DNA of 64,000 nt. Origin: Stutzerimonas stutzeri (GTDB taxonomy: Bacteria > Pseudomonadota > Gammaproteobacteria > Pseudomonadales > Pseudomonadaceae). Each line of letters opens with the position of its first letter. Within the stretch, counting starts at the first letter, position 1. Under the pieces are notes generated by a model. The model was not told where the DNA came from, searched no databases, and was given only the letters and a program-made list of their open reading frames with translations. Positions 17,019 to 24,508 of this stretch are shown in pieces. The position numbers were made by a program, and so were the translations under genes. Location: contig NZ_POUT01000001.1 in the NCBI RefSeq assembly GCF_002890915.1, positions 496,001 through 560,000 on the forward strand. Direction: 5' to 3'.

Positions 17019-17975
17019 TCACACATCCAGCCCACGTTCTCGCTCCAGATCGATCAGCCGCGTCATCGGTCCGTCGGGCTGCAAACGCTCGGTGACGATC
17101 TGCGGCCAGCGGTTGCGCGAGCGGCGTTTGGCGATGTTGTAGGTGAACTCCTGCAGCCAGTTCATCGGGTAGAACAAGGTCTCTCCAAACAAGGAAAAGG
17201 CATCGGTCCAGTCCAGGTAATTTTTGCCGCCATGGGCGGCTTTCTTCTCGGCAATTTTCTGTTTGACCCAAGGGAGAAAGTCCGTGGGTTTCATATGGGC
17301 GGAAAGCATTTCCCTGACGAAGACATCGGATTCGCTGCGCTGGCCGTTCTCGTCGAACCAGGGGCCGTTGTCCATATAGGCGCGCAGCCACTCCCAGAAG
17401 CCCTTCTGCATCTGCAGGGTCTTGCCCATGGGCAGGCCCAGGCTCACCAGCAGGGCGTTGTCCGGCTCGCCCAAGCGTCGCACCAGGATTTCCAGGGAAG
17501 CATTGCGCATGCCGCCGGTATGCGGACCGACCATGATGAACTCGCCGGCCAGCGCCTGGATACCATCCCAGGGGGTATGGAACAACTCACCGTTGTGATC
17601 GAAATAGACTTCGCGAGTGCGGCGGTTGAACAGGATGGGCAGGGGGAGTGGGCGGCGAGTTTCCCAGAGGAAGGCCGGCAAAACTAAAGCGGCAGTAAAT
17701 GAGAGCGTAAATATCGCGTCCTTGATGTCCCCTTGTAATGCAAATAAAAGAGAGAAAAAAAGCATTGTTAAACCACCAATTCCTCCCATCATTCCAGTCA
17801 ACATTCCTCTACCCGTATCTCCCCCGGCCTTTAGGGTCAGATAGTGCTCGGTATGTTCGTCGGTGACGAACATCTCCCAAGGTTTTTCCCCGGTGGACTG
17901 GTCGGGAAGCAGCACCACGCTGGAGTTCTTGCCAAAGCGAGCGCGGGCTTGCTGAATCAAATCGCTTACAGCCAT
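17019..17975 (-). CDS. DUF6708-like membrane protein, probable T6SS immunity protein
   Basis: A 318-residue protein with two adjacent transmembrane segments around residues 57-105 (GMLTGMMGGIGGLTMLFFSLL; FTLSFTAALVLPAFLWE) and a large soluble C-terminal half. It overlaps the 3' end of the effector gene by ten bases. A membrane protein encoded directly after a pore-forming-type T6SS effector is the usual arrangement for its immunity partner (compare VasX and TsiV2). The DNA at 17680-17780 is much richer in A+T than its surroundings, as is common for toxin/immunity cargo. The immunity role is inferred from position and topology. Confidence 0.65.
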   Translation of the reverse strand: MAVSDLIQQARARFGKNSSVVLLPDQSTGEKPWEMFVTDEHTEHYLTLKAGGDTGRGMLTGMMGGIGGLTMLFFSLLFALQGDIKDAIFTLSFTAALVLPAFLWETRRPLPLPILFNRRTREVYFDHNGELFHTPWDGIQALAGEFIMVGPHTGGMRNASLEILVRRLGEPDNALLVSLGLPMGKTLQMQKGFWEWLRAYMDNGPWFDENGQRSESDVFVREMLSAHMKPTDFLPWVKQKIAEKKAAHGGKNYLDWTDAFSLFGETLFYPMNWLQEFTYNIAKRRSRNRWPQIVTERLQPDGPMTRLIDLERERGLDV

Positions 17976-20647
17976 GCGAGTTCCTTGATTTCAATGGGAG
18001 GCAGGGTCAAACCCTCGATGGGGGAGTAACTAAGCTCGCCGTGGATGGCATCCAGTTCGCTGCCGTGCTCCTCGTGGTAGACGCGGCGATAGACCGCCAC
18101 ACCAGGCTCGCCCCGTACCCGGGTGCCGTCATGGCGATCGAAGTCCTTACCAGTCCATTCCACGGCCTTGCGCCTGCCACCGAGGCCAAGGAAGCTGCCC
18201 CAGGTCTCGTGGCCCTTGAAGTGGATCATATCGTCGGTCAGGGCGTCCTTGCCCGGCAGGCGCAGCAGTACGTAGGTGATGGTCTGCATGCCACGATAGG
18301 GGTTCAGTTCGTTGAGGCGATAGGCCTGGAAGACGATGGGAAAGAGGAGCTTGTAGAACTCGGTCATCGATCGCTCGTAGCTGTCGGCCCAATCGGCGGG
18401 TCGGATGCCGAAGCGGGTGTGCTTGACCCAGGCTTCCAGTGGAGTGTCCTGGGTATATTGCCGGGCGATCACCCCACCGACGATCAGGATGGTGACGCCC
18501 AGCGCGCGGGCAGCCAGGTGCGGCGCCACGCTGATGCCCCGGGCAATCGCGGAGGCTTCGCCAGCCATTACTGCCGCGCGGGCGGCACGCATGGCGCGAA
18601 AACCTTGTACATAGAGGGCCAGATTGGTGGTAGAAGCGAGGGTCAACCCGGCATTGATGGTGGCGGTGTCCAGATCACCAGTTTGATAGGCCTCCAATGC
18701 CTCGATTCCGAAGACCAGCGCATCGAAGCCCGAGGTAATCGATTGCAGCCCAGCGGTAGCCGCACCACGAACCAATGCACGTTCTAGCGTTTTTTGCGAG
18801 CTGATGGACAGCGCGCCACTGATTTCTACTGAGGTCTTCCAATCAACTTCTGCGACTTTCTGCAGGGTAGCAAATAGAGCAGAAGAAACGCCGAAAGCGC
18901 CGCCCAGAGCGCTCAATAAACTTTTGGCGTTTCTTTCTCGGTAAAACTGAAAACCACCCCAAGCAAAATTCACCCCCGCCACCAACGCCACCAAGCACTT
19001 GAGCGGCGCCTTTTCCAGCGCGCCCTTGCCAAGGTCGAGCATTCCCCTGAGGTTGACGTCCGCCGCCAGATGTCCGGCCAGGGCAGGCAGGTCCTTGGCT
19101 GGTAGCAGGCGGAAGAATGGCAGGGCGTCGCTGATAGCAGCACTCAACTGTGTGGGTTTGATATGAGCGGGTAGCCTGGGGCGCGTGCCCATCAGGTCGC
19201 TCATCCATTCGCCCAGTTGCCGCTGGCTGACGGCCTCGACGGCCAGGCGTTGCTGGCTGCGCGCCAGCGAGGCCGCCAGGTACAGGCGTCCGGCGGCCTT
19301 GGTGCCGTCATCGGCGCGTTGCAGGCCCAGCCCGGCAATGGGGGCCAGGGCGGTGAACAGGGCTTCCAGCGCCGAGCCCTGGACATGCCGGGCCAGTTTC
19401 TCCGCGGCCTGGTTGAGCAGCTCCGCCAGCTTGCGGGCTTCGTCGAGCAGGTTGGCGCCATTTTCCCGGGCGCCGTCGGCCAATCCGGTAAGGGCGTTGA
19501 TTTCGCCGATACCCAGGCGCTTGCCCAGGCCCAGCAGCGACCAGACCAGCCAGGGTTTGCCGGAGCGCTGCTGGAGCGCCAGCGCGTCGGCGATGGCCTT
19601 GGCGCCCGGACCAGTGGCCGCCGGGCCGAGGCAGGCCGCCGCGAAGTGCAATTCCAGTTCACTGCGGGCCGCGGGACGTTCGATGTCGAAGTGACCGCAG
19701 GCGGTGTCCAGGCTGGCGGGACCGAGTTGCGCCAGGGTGTCGAACCAGGCCGCCCAGAGTTCGCCGAGGCGGCGGATGTCGGCAGCGTGGTCGTCTTCCT
19801 CCCGCGTCTGTTCCTGCCAGGTGGCGTGCAGCTTCCGGTAGTCGGTGATATCGCGCAGTTGCCCACCGACCTGCGGATCGTTCTCGCCCAGGGACTTGAG
19901 TACACCGGCCATGGCCCAATCCTCGCCGCGGATCTCCCGGGTGACCTTGAAGGCCTGCTGCCGGGCGCGGATCAGTTCGGCCAGGTCCAGCAACACGCCC
20001 CAGGGATCGTCGATCAGGGCATAGGCCTGTTGCTCGCAGCGCCGCATGTCGTCCAGCAGGCCCGGCCAGGCGGGGCGATGGGCGGAGGAAGGCTCGCAGC
20101 TCCAGCCATACCAGTCGGCATCCATATAGTCGCCGATCCGCTCGTGGATGCCGCGGGCCGGGCCGCTGAAAGGCGTCGCGCCCGGAGTGATGGTGCGCAT
20201 CACCCGCTGGCGGATCTCCGTGCCGGTCCTGGCGGCAGCGAACTGCGCATCGCTCCACTGGCTGGGCGACCAGGCCAGCATGGCCGGTTCGCCGGCAGGC
20301 AGCAGCAGATAGGCCAGGCTGCGCCCGTCGATGACCTTGCCGCCACGCGGGGTCTGCGTCAGCACGGCCTGGACGACGCGGTATTCGACCAGCCGTTGCA
20401 GCCCGCTCTGCCAGACGTACAGCCAGCCATCGCGCAGCAGGCGTGCGGTGTAGTTCAGCGGGCGGCCGCGCAAGGGCTCGAAATAATCGCCGATGGCGGG
20501 AAATTCCCCTCGCAGCGGCGGCAGCTCATGGGCGCTGGTATCCACCGCCAGGGTCGGGCCGAGTGCATAGCGCAGCGGCAGCACGGCACTGAGCAAGGGG
20601 CAGGCGGCGGGCGTCAAGCGAGAGGAACGGGGAGCCTGGGCAGTCAT
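17966..20647 (-). CDS. VasX-like MIX-domain T6SS effector
   Basis: An 893-residue protein without signal peptide. Near the N-terminus RLLRDGWLYVW (R72-Y77 core) fits the MIX motif hRxGxxYhh of type VI effectors, matching the toxin VasX N-terminal region. The middle is long and helical. From about 560 onward several hydrophobic segments appear (LVALVAGVNFAWGGFQFY; LLSALGGAFGVSSALFATL; ALGVTILIVGGVIARQY), consistent with a membrane-inserting, colicin-like toxin. It overlaps the DUF4123 adaptor gene upstream (ATGA, 20644-20647) and the immunity-like gene downstream. Local A+T rise at 18840-18990. Confidence 0.75.
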   Translation of the reverse strand: MTAQAPRSSRLTPAACPLLSAVLPLRYALGPTLAVDTSAHELPPLRGEFPAIGDYFEPLRGRPLNYTARLLRDGWLYVWQSGLQRLVEYRVVQAVLTQTPRGGKVIDGRSLAYLLLPAGEPAMLAWSPSQWSDAQFAAARTGTEIRQRVMRTITPGATPFSGPARGIHERIGDYMDADWYGWSCEPSSAHRPAWPGLLDDMRRCEQQAYALIDDPWGVLLDLAELIRARQQAFKVTREIRGEDWAMAGVLKSLGENDPQVGGQLRDITDYRKLHATWQEQTREEDDHAADIRRLGELWAAWFDTLAQLGPASLDTACGHFDIERPAARSELELHFAAACLGPAATGPGAKAIADALALQQRSGKPWLVWSLLGLGKRLGIGEINALTGLADGARENGANLLDEARKLAELLNQAAEKLARHVQGSALEALFTALAPIAGLGLQRADDGTKAAGRLYLAASLARSQQRLAVEAVSQRQLGEWMSDLMGTRPRLPAHIKPTQLSAAISDALPFFRLLPAKDLPALAGHLAADVNLRGMLDLGKGALEKAPLKCLVALVAGVNFAWGGFQFYRERNAKSLLSALGGAFGVSSALFATLQKVAEVDWKTSVEISGALSISSQKTLERALVRGAATAGLQSITSGFDALVFGIEALEAYQTGDLDTATINAGLTLASTTNLALYVQGFRAMRAARAAVMAGEASAIARGISVAPHLAARALGVTILIVGGVIARQYTQDTPLEAWVKHTRFGIRPADWADSYERSMTEFYKLLFPIVFQAYRLNELNPYRGMQTITYVLLRLPGKDALTDDMIHFKGHETWGSFLGLGGRRKAVEWTGKDFDRHDGTRVRGEPGVAVYRRVYHEEHGSELDAIHGELSYSPIEGLTLPPIEIKELAWL

Positions 20648-21219
20648 GGTTTCGCGTCCTGTGCGATATCGTCCTGATTGGCCAATGCCTGCAGCAGGGG
20701 CCAGTCGAGCGTCAGTTGGGCGGCGATGCCCAGATCGTCCGGCGCCCCGTCCTGCTGCGGCCGGTCATTATGCCAGGCGCAGAAAATGCCGGTCCCATCG
20801 CGAAGCCAGACGCCCTGGACGCCATGCCAGAAACCTTCCGGCCACTGCGCCCCGCTCTGCCAGGCACGGTACAGCGGACAGGCATCGCCCAGGCGCAACC
20901 AGAGTTCGCCCCGCTCCGGCGTGAAGATGCGCAGGCGGCGCTGCAGGATACGTTGAAGATCGTCCAGCGCGGCATCGCTTTGCAGCCAGACGCCATCCTC
21001 GATATCGCTGCCGTGCCGCCACGCCTCGTAGACCGGACTACCCTGCGGGGCGTCCAGCAGGATGGGGCCCGCATCGGCGATGGGCTCATAGTCCGTGCCC
21101 AGCAGCAACGGCCAGGGTTGATGAGTGGGAAAGCGCTGATAGAGCCAGGCCGTGGCATTTTCATGGCGGGCGCCGTCCAGCAGAAGGGCGCCGTTGCCAG
21201 TGGCAGGGTGTGCGTTCAT
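20644..21219 (-). CDS. DUF4123 T6SS effector adaptor/chaperone (Tap/TEC type)
   Basis: A 191-residue protein starting MNAHPATGNGALLLDGARHE, with the DUF4123 pattern ATAWLYQRFPTHQPWPLLLGT at the start and RRLRIFTPERGELWLRLGD in the middle. DUF4123 proteins load a specific effector onto the VgrG encoded upstream. The start codon overlaps the vgrG stop (ATGA) and its stop overlaps the effector start (ATGA), so vgrG, adaptor and effector are produced together, a strong sign that they work as one delivery unit. Confidence 0.87.
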   Translation of the reverse strand: MNAHPATGNGALLLDGARHENATAWLYQRFPTHQPWPLLLGTDYEPIADAGPILLDAPQGSPVYEAWRHGSDIEDGVWLQSDAALDDLQRILQRRLRIFTPERGELWLRLGDACPLYRAWQSGAQWPEGFWHGVQGVWLRDGTGIFCAWHNDRPQQDGAPDDLGIAAQLTLDWPLLQALANQDDIAQDAKP

Positions 21220-23273
21220 GCATCGTCCTCCGGCAAGGCCCTGGCCGCCTCGCAGACTTCGCACACACCCGCGCGGGTACTGCGAAACAGCAGGTTCTGC
21301 TTGAGCAGCGCTTCCAGCGGAACGCCCGGCCTGTCCGCATCAGCCGGGCTCACCTGCCCCGGCAGGATCGGCCTCGCCCCCGAGCCCTTGCCTGGGCTGC
21401 CGCCCGAATTGGCCTTGATGACGGGGCCGCTGAGGGTGATGCCGCCGGCGTCGAGCTTGACGAAGCTGCCGGCGGCCTTGAAGGTGAGTTCGCTGCCGGC
21501 TTCGAGCACCACTTTCAGGCCGCTGGAGAGGTGGATTTCCTGGCCCGCCTCGACGAACTGCCCGTTGCCGATCCGGATGTGCTGGTCGCGGCCCACCGTC
21601 AGGTGGTCGCTGGCCCTGACTTCCGTTTTACGGTCGCCGTGGGTGGTGCGGTGTTCCTCGGCCTGGAATTCGCTGTAGGCGTTGGCCTCGACGCGGTCGT
21701 GGCGTTCGTGGCCAACGCGGATCTTCTGGTCGTGCTCGATGTTCTCATCCCAGTCGCGCTGGGCGTGAACGTAGATCTGCTCGGCGCCTTTGCGGTCCTC
21801 GATGCGCAGTTCGTTGTAGCCATCGCCGCCCGGCGAGCTGAGGGTCTTGAACACCGATCGGGTCTTGTGCGCCGGCAGCTCATAGGGCGCGACGTGCTCG
21901 GCGTGGTAGAGGCAGCCGGTGACCAGTGGCTGGTCGGGGTCGCCTTCGAGGAAGGTGACCAGCACTTCCATGCCCACCCGCGGGATGGCGACGCCGCCGT
22001 AGCGGTCGCCGGCCCAGCTGCTGGAGACGCGCAGCCAGCAGCTGCTCTTGTCGTCGCGTGTGCCTTCGCGATCCCAGTGGAATTGGACCTTCACGCGGCC
22101 GTGCGGGTCGCAGTGGATTTCCTCGCCGGCCGGGCCGGTGACCACGGCGGTCTGGCTGCCGAGGATTTTCGGTTTCGGGTGTTTCAGGGCCGGGCGGTAG
22201 GGGATGTCCCAGGGTGTGGCGAGGAAGCGGTTGCGGTAGCTCTGCTGGAAGCCGTCGTCTGGCTGGGTATCGCTGGTCGCCGACTCTTCCAGCACCTGCG
22301 GCTGGCGGCCCTGGTGGTGGATTTCGCTCAGTAGCCAGAGCTGGTTCCAGTCGGCACGCGGATGGTCGGTCAGTTCGAGGAAATGGCCGCTGAGCAAACA
22401 CGGCTGGTCGCTGCTGCCCTCGGCCTGCTGGTAGTCGTGACGGTGGCGCTCCAGAGCGCGTTGCGCCAGGTGCCTGCCACGGGCCCGATCGACGAAGCGC
22501 CCAGGGTAGTCGTAGTCTTCCAGGTCCGGGACGAGCTCACCGGAGACGGTACTCTCCAGTTGCAGGCGCGGTTGCTCGAAGTCGTAGTCGCGGCGGCTGA
22601 CGCGGCTGGTGCGGGTTTCCAGGCGCAGGCCGAAACGCTTGACCACCGGCTCGTCGGCCACCAGCCCGGAATCCTGTTGGTAGGCCACCGGCGCGAGCGT
22701 CGGAAACACCGTCTGGTCGTCGCCGAAGACCAGCACATGGCCCTGGCGGTCGTGCTCGAAGTGGTAGTGGATGCCTTCTTCCTCGCACAGGCGCTGGAGG
22801 AAGTGCAGGTCGCTCTCGTCGTACTGCACGCAGTAGTCGCGCGCCGGATAGAGCACCGGGCCGAGCTGGAAGCGGTGGCCGGTGTCGGCGAGGATGCCGT
22901 GCTCCTCGAGGATCCGGGCGATGATCTGCGGCACGCTGAGCTGCTGGAAGATGCGCTGGTTGCTGCGGTGGGCGAGGTAGGCCAGTTGCGGCACCAGGGT
23001 CAGGCTGTAGCGGGTCAGGCGCTTGCCGGACTCGCCCTGGGCGGCACGCTGGATCAGGCCATGGATGCCGCCGCCGGCGCGATCGAAGGCCAGGAAGGCC
23101 GGCCGGTGCAGCAGGGCCTCGAGGTCCAGCTCGGGGCGTTCGCTGACCAGTTCGAGGTCGAAGCGGTAGGGCTGGGCGATGGCCTCGTGGCCGTCGAAGG
23201 CCAGCACCTGCAGGTCGTGCTCGAGCCCTTCGATGCTCAGCGTGAAATGGGGCTGGTTGGCTGCGGCGAACAT
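21216..23273 (-). CDS. vgrG: T6SS spike protein VgrG (TssI)
   Basis: A 685-residue VgrG. Seen in order: gp27-like N-terminal domain (HFTLSIEGLEHDLQVL..., FLQRLCEEEGIHYHFEHD near 160-180), OB-fold region (GPAGEEIHCDPHGRVKVQFHWD), gp5-like needle (DKSSCWLRVSSSWAG, AIPRVGMEVLVTFLEGDPDQP), then DUF2345-type beta repeats and a short tail. No enzymatic extension; the last 35 residues include CEVCEAARALP, a CxxC that might bind metal or the adaptor. AGGAGGA precedes the ATG. Confidence 0.95.
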   Translation of the reverse strand: MFAAANQPHFTLSIEGLEHDLQVLAFDGHEAIAQPYRFDLELVSERPELDLEALLHRPAFLAFDRAGGGIHGLIQRAAQGESGKRLTRYSLTLVPQLAYLAHRSNQRIFQQLSVPQIIARILEEHGILADTGHRFQLGPVLYPARDYCVQYDESDLHFLQRLCEEEGIHYHFEHDRQGHVLVFGDDQTVFPTLAPVAYQQDSGLVADEPVVKRFGLRLETRTSRVSRRDYDFEQPRLQLESTVSGELVPDLEDYDYPGRFVDRARGRHLAQRALERHRHDYQQAEGSSDQPCLLSGHFLELTDHPRADWNQLWLLSEIHHQGRQPQVLEESATSDTQPDDGFQQSYRNRFLATPWDIPYRPALKHPKPKILGSQTAVVTGPAGEEIHCDPHGRVKVQFHWDREGTRDDKSSCWLRVSSSWAGDRYGGVAIPRVGMEVLVTFLEGDPDQPLVTGCLYHAEHVAPYELPAHKTRSVFKTLSSPGGDGYNELRIEDRKGAEQIYVHAQRDWDENIEHDQKIRVGHERHDRVEANAYSEFQAEEHRTTHGDRKTEVRASDHLTVGRDQHIRIGNGQFVEAGQEIHLSSGLKVVLEAGSELTFKAAGSFVKLDAGGITLSGPVIKANSGGSPGKGSGARPILPGQVSPADADRPGVPLEALLKQNLLFRSTRAGVCEVCEAARALPEDDA

Positions 23274-23342
23274 CCATGTTCCTCCTGTTTCCGTCCATGG
23301 CGGGGCGCATGAGCGCTGCGGGGACCCGGCTTATCGGGTAGC

Positions 23343-23383
23343 GGCCGCTCTGCAATACGCGGGTTGCGCATTGCAGAGCGGCC
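23343..23383. repeat. Perfect 14-bp inverted repeat between hcp and vgrG
   Basis: GGCCGCTCTGCAAT and ATTGCAGAGCGGCC are separated by 13 bases. It lies after the hcp terminator and about 70 bases before vgrG. In RNA it would be a very stable stem; it could moderate read-through or protect the vgrG message. No T-run follows on the minus strand, so it is not an ordinary terminator. Confidence 0.7.
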
Positions 23384-23407
23384 GGTCGGTTTTTCCGTTC
23401 ACTGCAT

Positions 23408-23438
23408 CAAAAAACCTTGGCCAGCCTGGGCTGGCCAA
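23408..23438 (-). terminator. Rho-independent terminator after hcp
   Basis: On the minus strand TTGGCCAG and CTGGCCAA form a GC-rich stem followed by GGTTTTTT. It lies just after the hcp stop codon (23450) and would reduce vgrG expression relative to hcp, which suits the large number of Hcp rings needed per VgrG tip. Confidence 0.85.
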
Positions 23439-23449
23439 AGGGTGTCGCC

Positions 23450-23968
23450 TCAACCGGCGATCGGGGTGCGCCAGTCGTCGGAACCGGACGTACCGGAGAC
23501 CTCGTGGGTCCAGACGATCTTGCGATAGGTGAAGTAGACGTCTTCCAGGTGGGTGAAGTGGGACATGTTCGGGTCCTGGCAGTTGGGCATGCGCGACTGC
23601 ACGTCGACGATCACCGCATCTTCCAGCTCGATGGTGAAGTAGTGCTCCTGGGTCCCGGTGGACGAGGTGCGGTACCACTCCAGGCGGCACTTGTTCAGGC
23701 GTTCGCCGGAGGTCAGGGCGTTGAAGATCAGCGGCGAGGACTTGTCGAACACCTTGGTGATCATCAGCGGCTTGTGCACGCGCTGGCCGGTCGGCTGGCC
23801 GGACTGCGGGTCGCGCGGGATGATGACCTGGTGCTGGAAGGCCTGTACCAGGATCTGGTCTTCGTGGCCTTCCTGGAAGATGTTACCCACAGAGTCCTCG
23901 GTGAAGGTGCCGGCGGTGATCAGGCCTTGCTTGGTGCCTTCGAGGGACAGGTACGCGGGTGTTGGCAT
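23450..23968 (-). CDS. hcp: T6SS tube protein Hcp (TssD)
   Basis: A 172-residue Hcp. MPTPAYLSLEGTKQGLITAG, the EDQILVQAFQHQV stretch and the PLMITKVFDKSSP region are typical of the family that polymerises into the inner tube of the type VI apparatus. AAGGAGAG precedes the ATG. No sheath or baseplate genes are nearby, so this is an orphan hcp-vgrG module that depends on a core T6SS elsewhere. Its upstream region has a sigma54-like promoter and repeated dyads. Confidence 0.95.
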   Translation of the reverse strand: MPTPAYLSLEGTKQGLITAGTFTEDSVGNIFQEGHEDQILVQAFQHQVIIPRDPQSGQPTGQRVHKPLMITKVFDKSSPLIFNALTSGERLNKCRLEWYRTSSTGTQEHYFTIELEDAVIVDVQSRMPNCQDPNMSHFTHLEDVYFTYRKIVWTHEVSGTSGSDDWRTPIAG

Positions 23969-24015
23969 GGGTGCTCTCCTTGTCTGGAATGAATGCCGAA
24001 TGGCGAGCTTCTCAG

Positions 24016-24031
24016 TACAAGTGCCGTGCCA
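24016..24031 (-). promoter_or_regulatory. Candidate sigma54 (RpoN) promoter of hcp
   Basis: The minus strand reads TGGCACGGCACTTGTA, matching TGGCACG-N4-TTGCA except for GT instead of GC at -12. Transcription would begin near 24003, about 35 bases before the hcp start. Orphan hcp-vgrG clusters of Pseudomonas are known to be RpoN-influenced, which fits, but the -12 mismatch is at an important base. Confidence 0.5.
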
Positions 24032-24115
24032 GGATCAGAAAACACTGATTAATCAATAGATTGCGTAAGCAGCCAGAGCCTACCGAAAGCCATTTGTGAT
24101 CCAGCGCACAGAAAG

Positions 24116-24157
24116 TTGCGCAACATCTTGCGCACCCCCGTGCAAAAAGTTGCGCAA
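24116..24157. promoter_or_regulatory. Two upstream dyads of hcp (TGyGCAA-N4-TTGCGCA)
   Basis: One dyad at 24116-24134 (minus strand TGCGCAA-GATG-TTGCGCA) and one at 24140-24157 (TGTGCAA-AAAG-TTGCGCA). They are about 120 and 145 bases upstream of the predicted hcp start site, the range used by sigma54 enhancer-binding activators. A third copy is at 24223-24240. Confidence 0.55.
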
Positions 24158-24194
24158 TGGCCTACAGGCTCCGTATTGCCTGGCCTGTATGCAT

Positions 24195-24215
24195 TCATCC
24201 ACAAGGTTATCCACA
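24195..24215 (+). promoter_or_regulatory. Two DnaA-box-like nonamers
   Basis: TCATCCACA (24195-24203) and a perfect TTATCCACA (24207-24215) lie 12 bases apart in the same orientation in the hcp upstream region. Two boxes without an AT-rich unwinding element do not make an origin. They may be chance or a DnaA-responsive control site. Confidence 0.3.
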
Positions 24216-24222
24216 TTTGGGG

Positions 24223-24240
24223 TGTGCAAGATGTTGCGCA
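24223..24240 (+). promoter_or_regulatory. Third upstream dyad of hcp
   Basis: TGTGCAA-GATG-TTGCGCA, identical in 17 of 18 positions to the dyad at 24116-24134 but on the opposite strand. Its centre is about 230 bases upstream of the predicted hcp transcription start. Confidence 0.5.
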
Positions 24241-24316
24241 GTCAGGACGTTCGCAAACGCCACGGCCCTGCCTCCCGGGCGGGCCGTTTGTCGAGGACGC
24301 TCACTTTCCTCCGGGC

Positions 24317-24444
24317 AAAAAAAACCTCGAACTTCATTGGGGGAGGGGGAAGTTCGAGGTTCAAATCCGGACCGCTAGGGCGGGGTCCAGAGATCTGCCA
24401 ACACTTAACACAACAAGGAGCATCGAAGGATTTTTACACCCTTC
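24317..24444 (-). ncRNA. ersA: ErsA-like regulatory sRNA downstream of polA
   Basis: Between polA and hcp, on the polA strand, an AlgU/sigma22-type promoter is followed about 128 bases later by a strong terminator: AACCTCGAACTTC pairs with GAAGTTCGAGGTT around a C-rich loop (CCCCTCCCCC) and ends in eight T residues. In P. aeruginosa the 132-nt sRNA ErsA occupies the same place after polA, is AlgU-dependent and acts through a C-rich region on algC and other messages; Spot 42 sits there in E. coli. No open reading frame fits. The start is predicted near 24444. The call rests on synteny, promoter class, size and terminator, not on a sequence alignment. Confidence 0.75.
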
Positions 24445-24450
24445 GCATCC

Positions 24451-24478
24451 TCTGACCGAACGGTTTCCGGATTAGTTC
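24451..24478 (-). promoter_or_regulatory. AlgU (sigma22/RpoE-type) promoter of the ErsA-like sRNA
   Basis: The minus strand has GAACTA (24473-24478), a 17-base spacer and TCAGA (24451-24455), matching the envelope-stress consensus GAACTT-N16-17-TCTGA in both boxes and spacing. Confidence 0.7.
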
Positions 24479-24508
24479 ACCGCCGGCGAAAAAAAATTCG
24501 GCCAAGGC

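Noticed and set aside
24195..24215. DnaA-like boxes as a replication origin
   Set aside because: Only two boxes, no AT-rich unwinding region, and no dnaA, dnaN, gidA or rep gene nearby.
24340..24380. A tRNA-like T arm (GGTTCAAATCC) near the hcp upstream region
   Set aside because: No cloverleaf can be built; the bases belong to the terminator arm and adjacent part of the ErsA-like sRNA.
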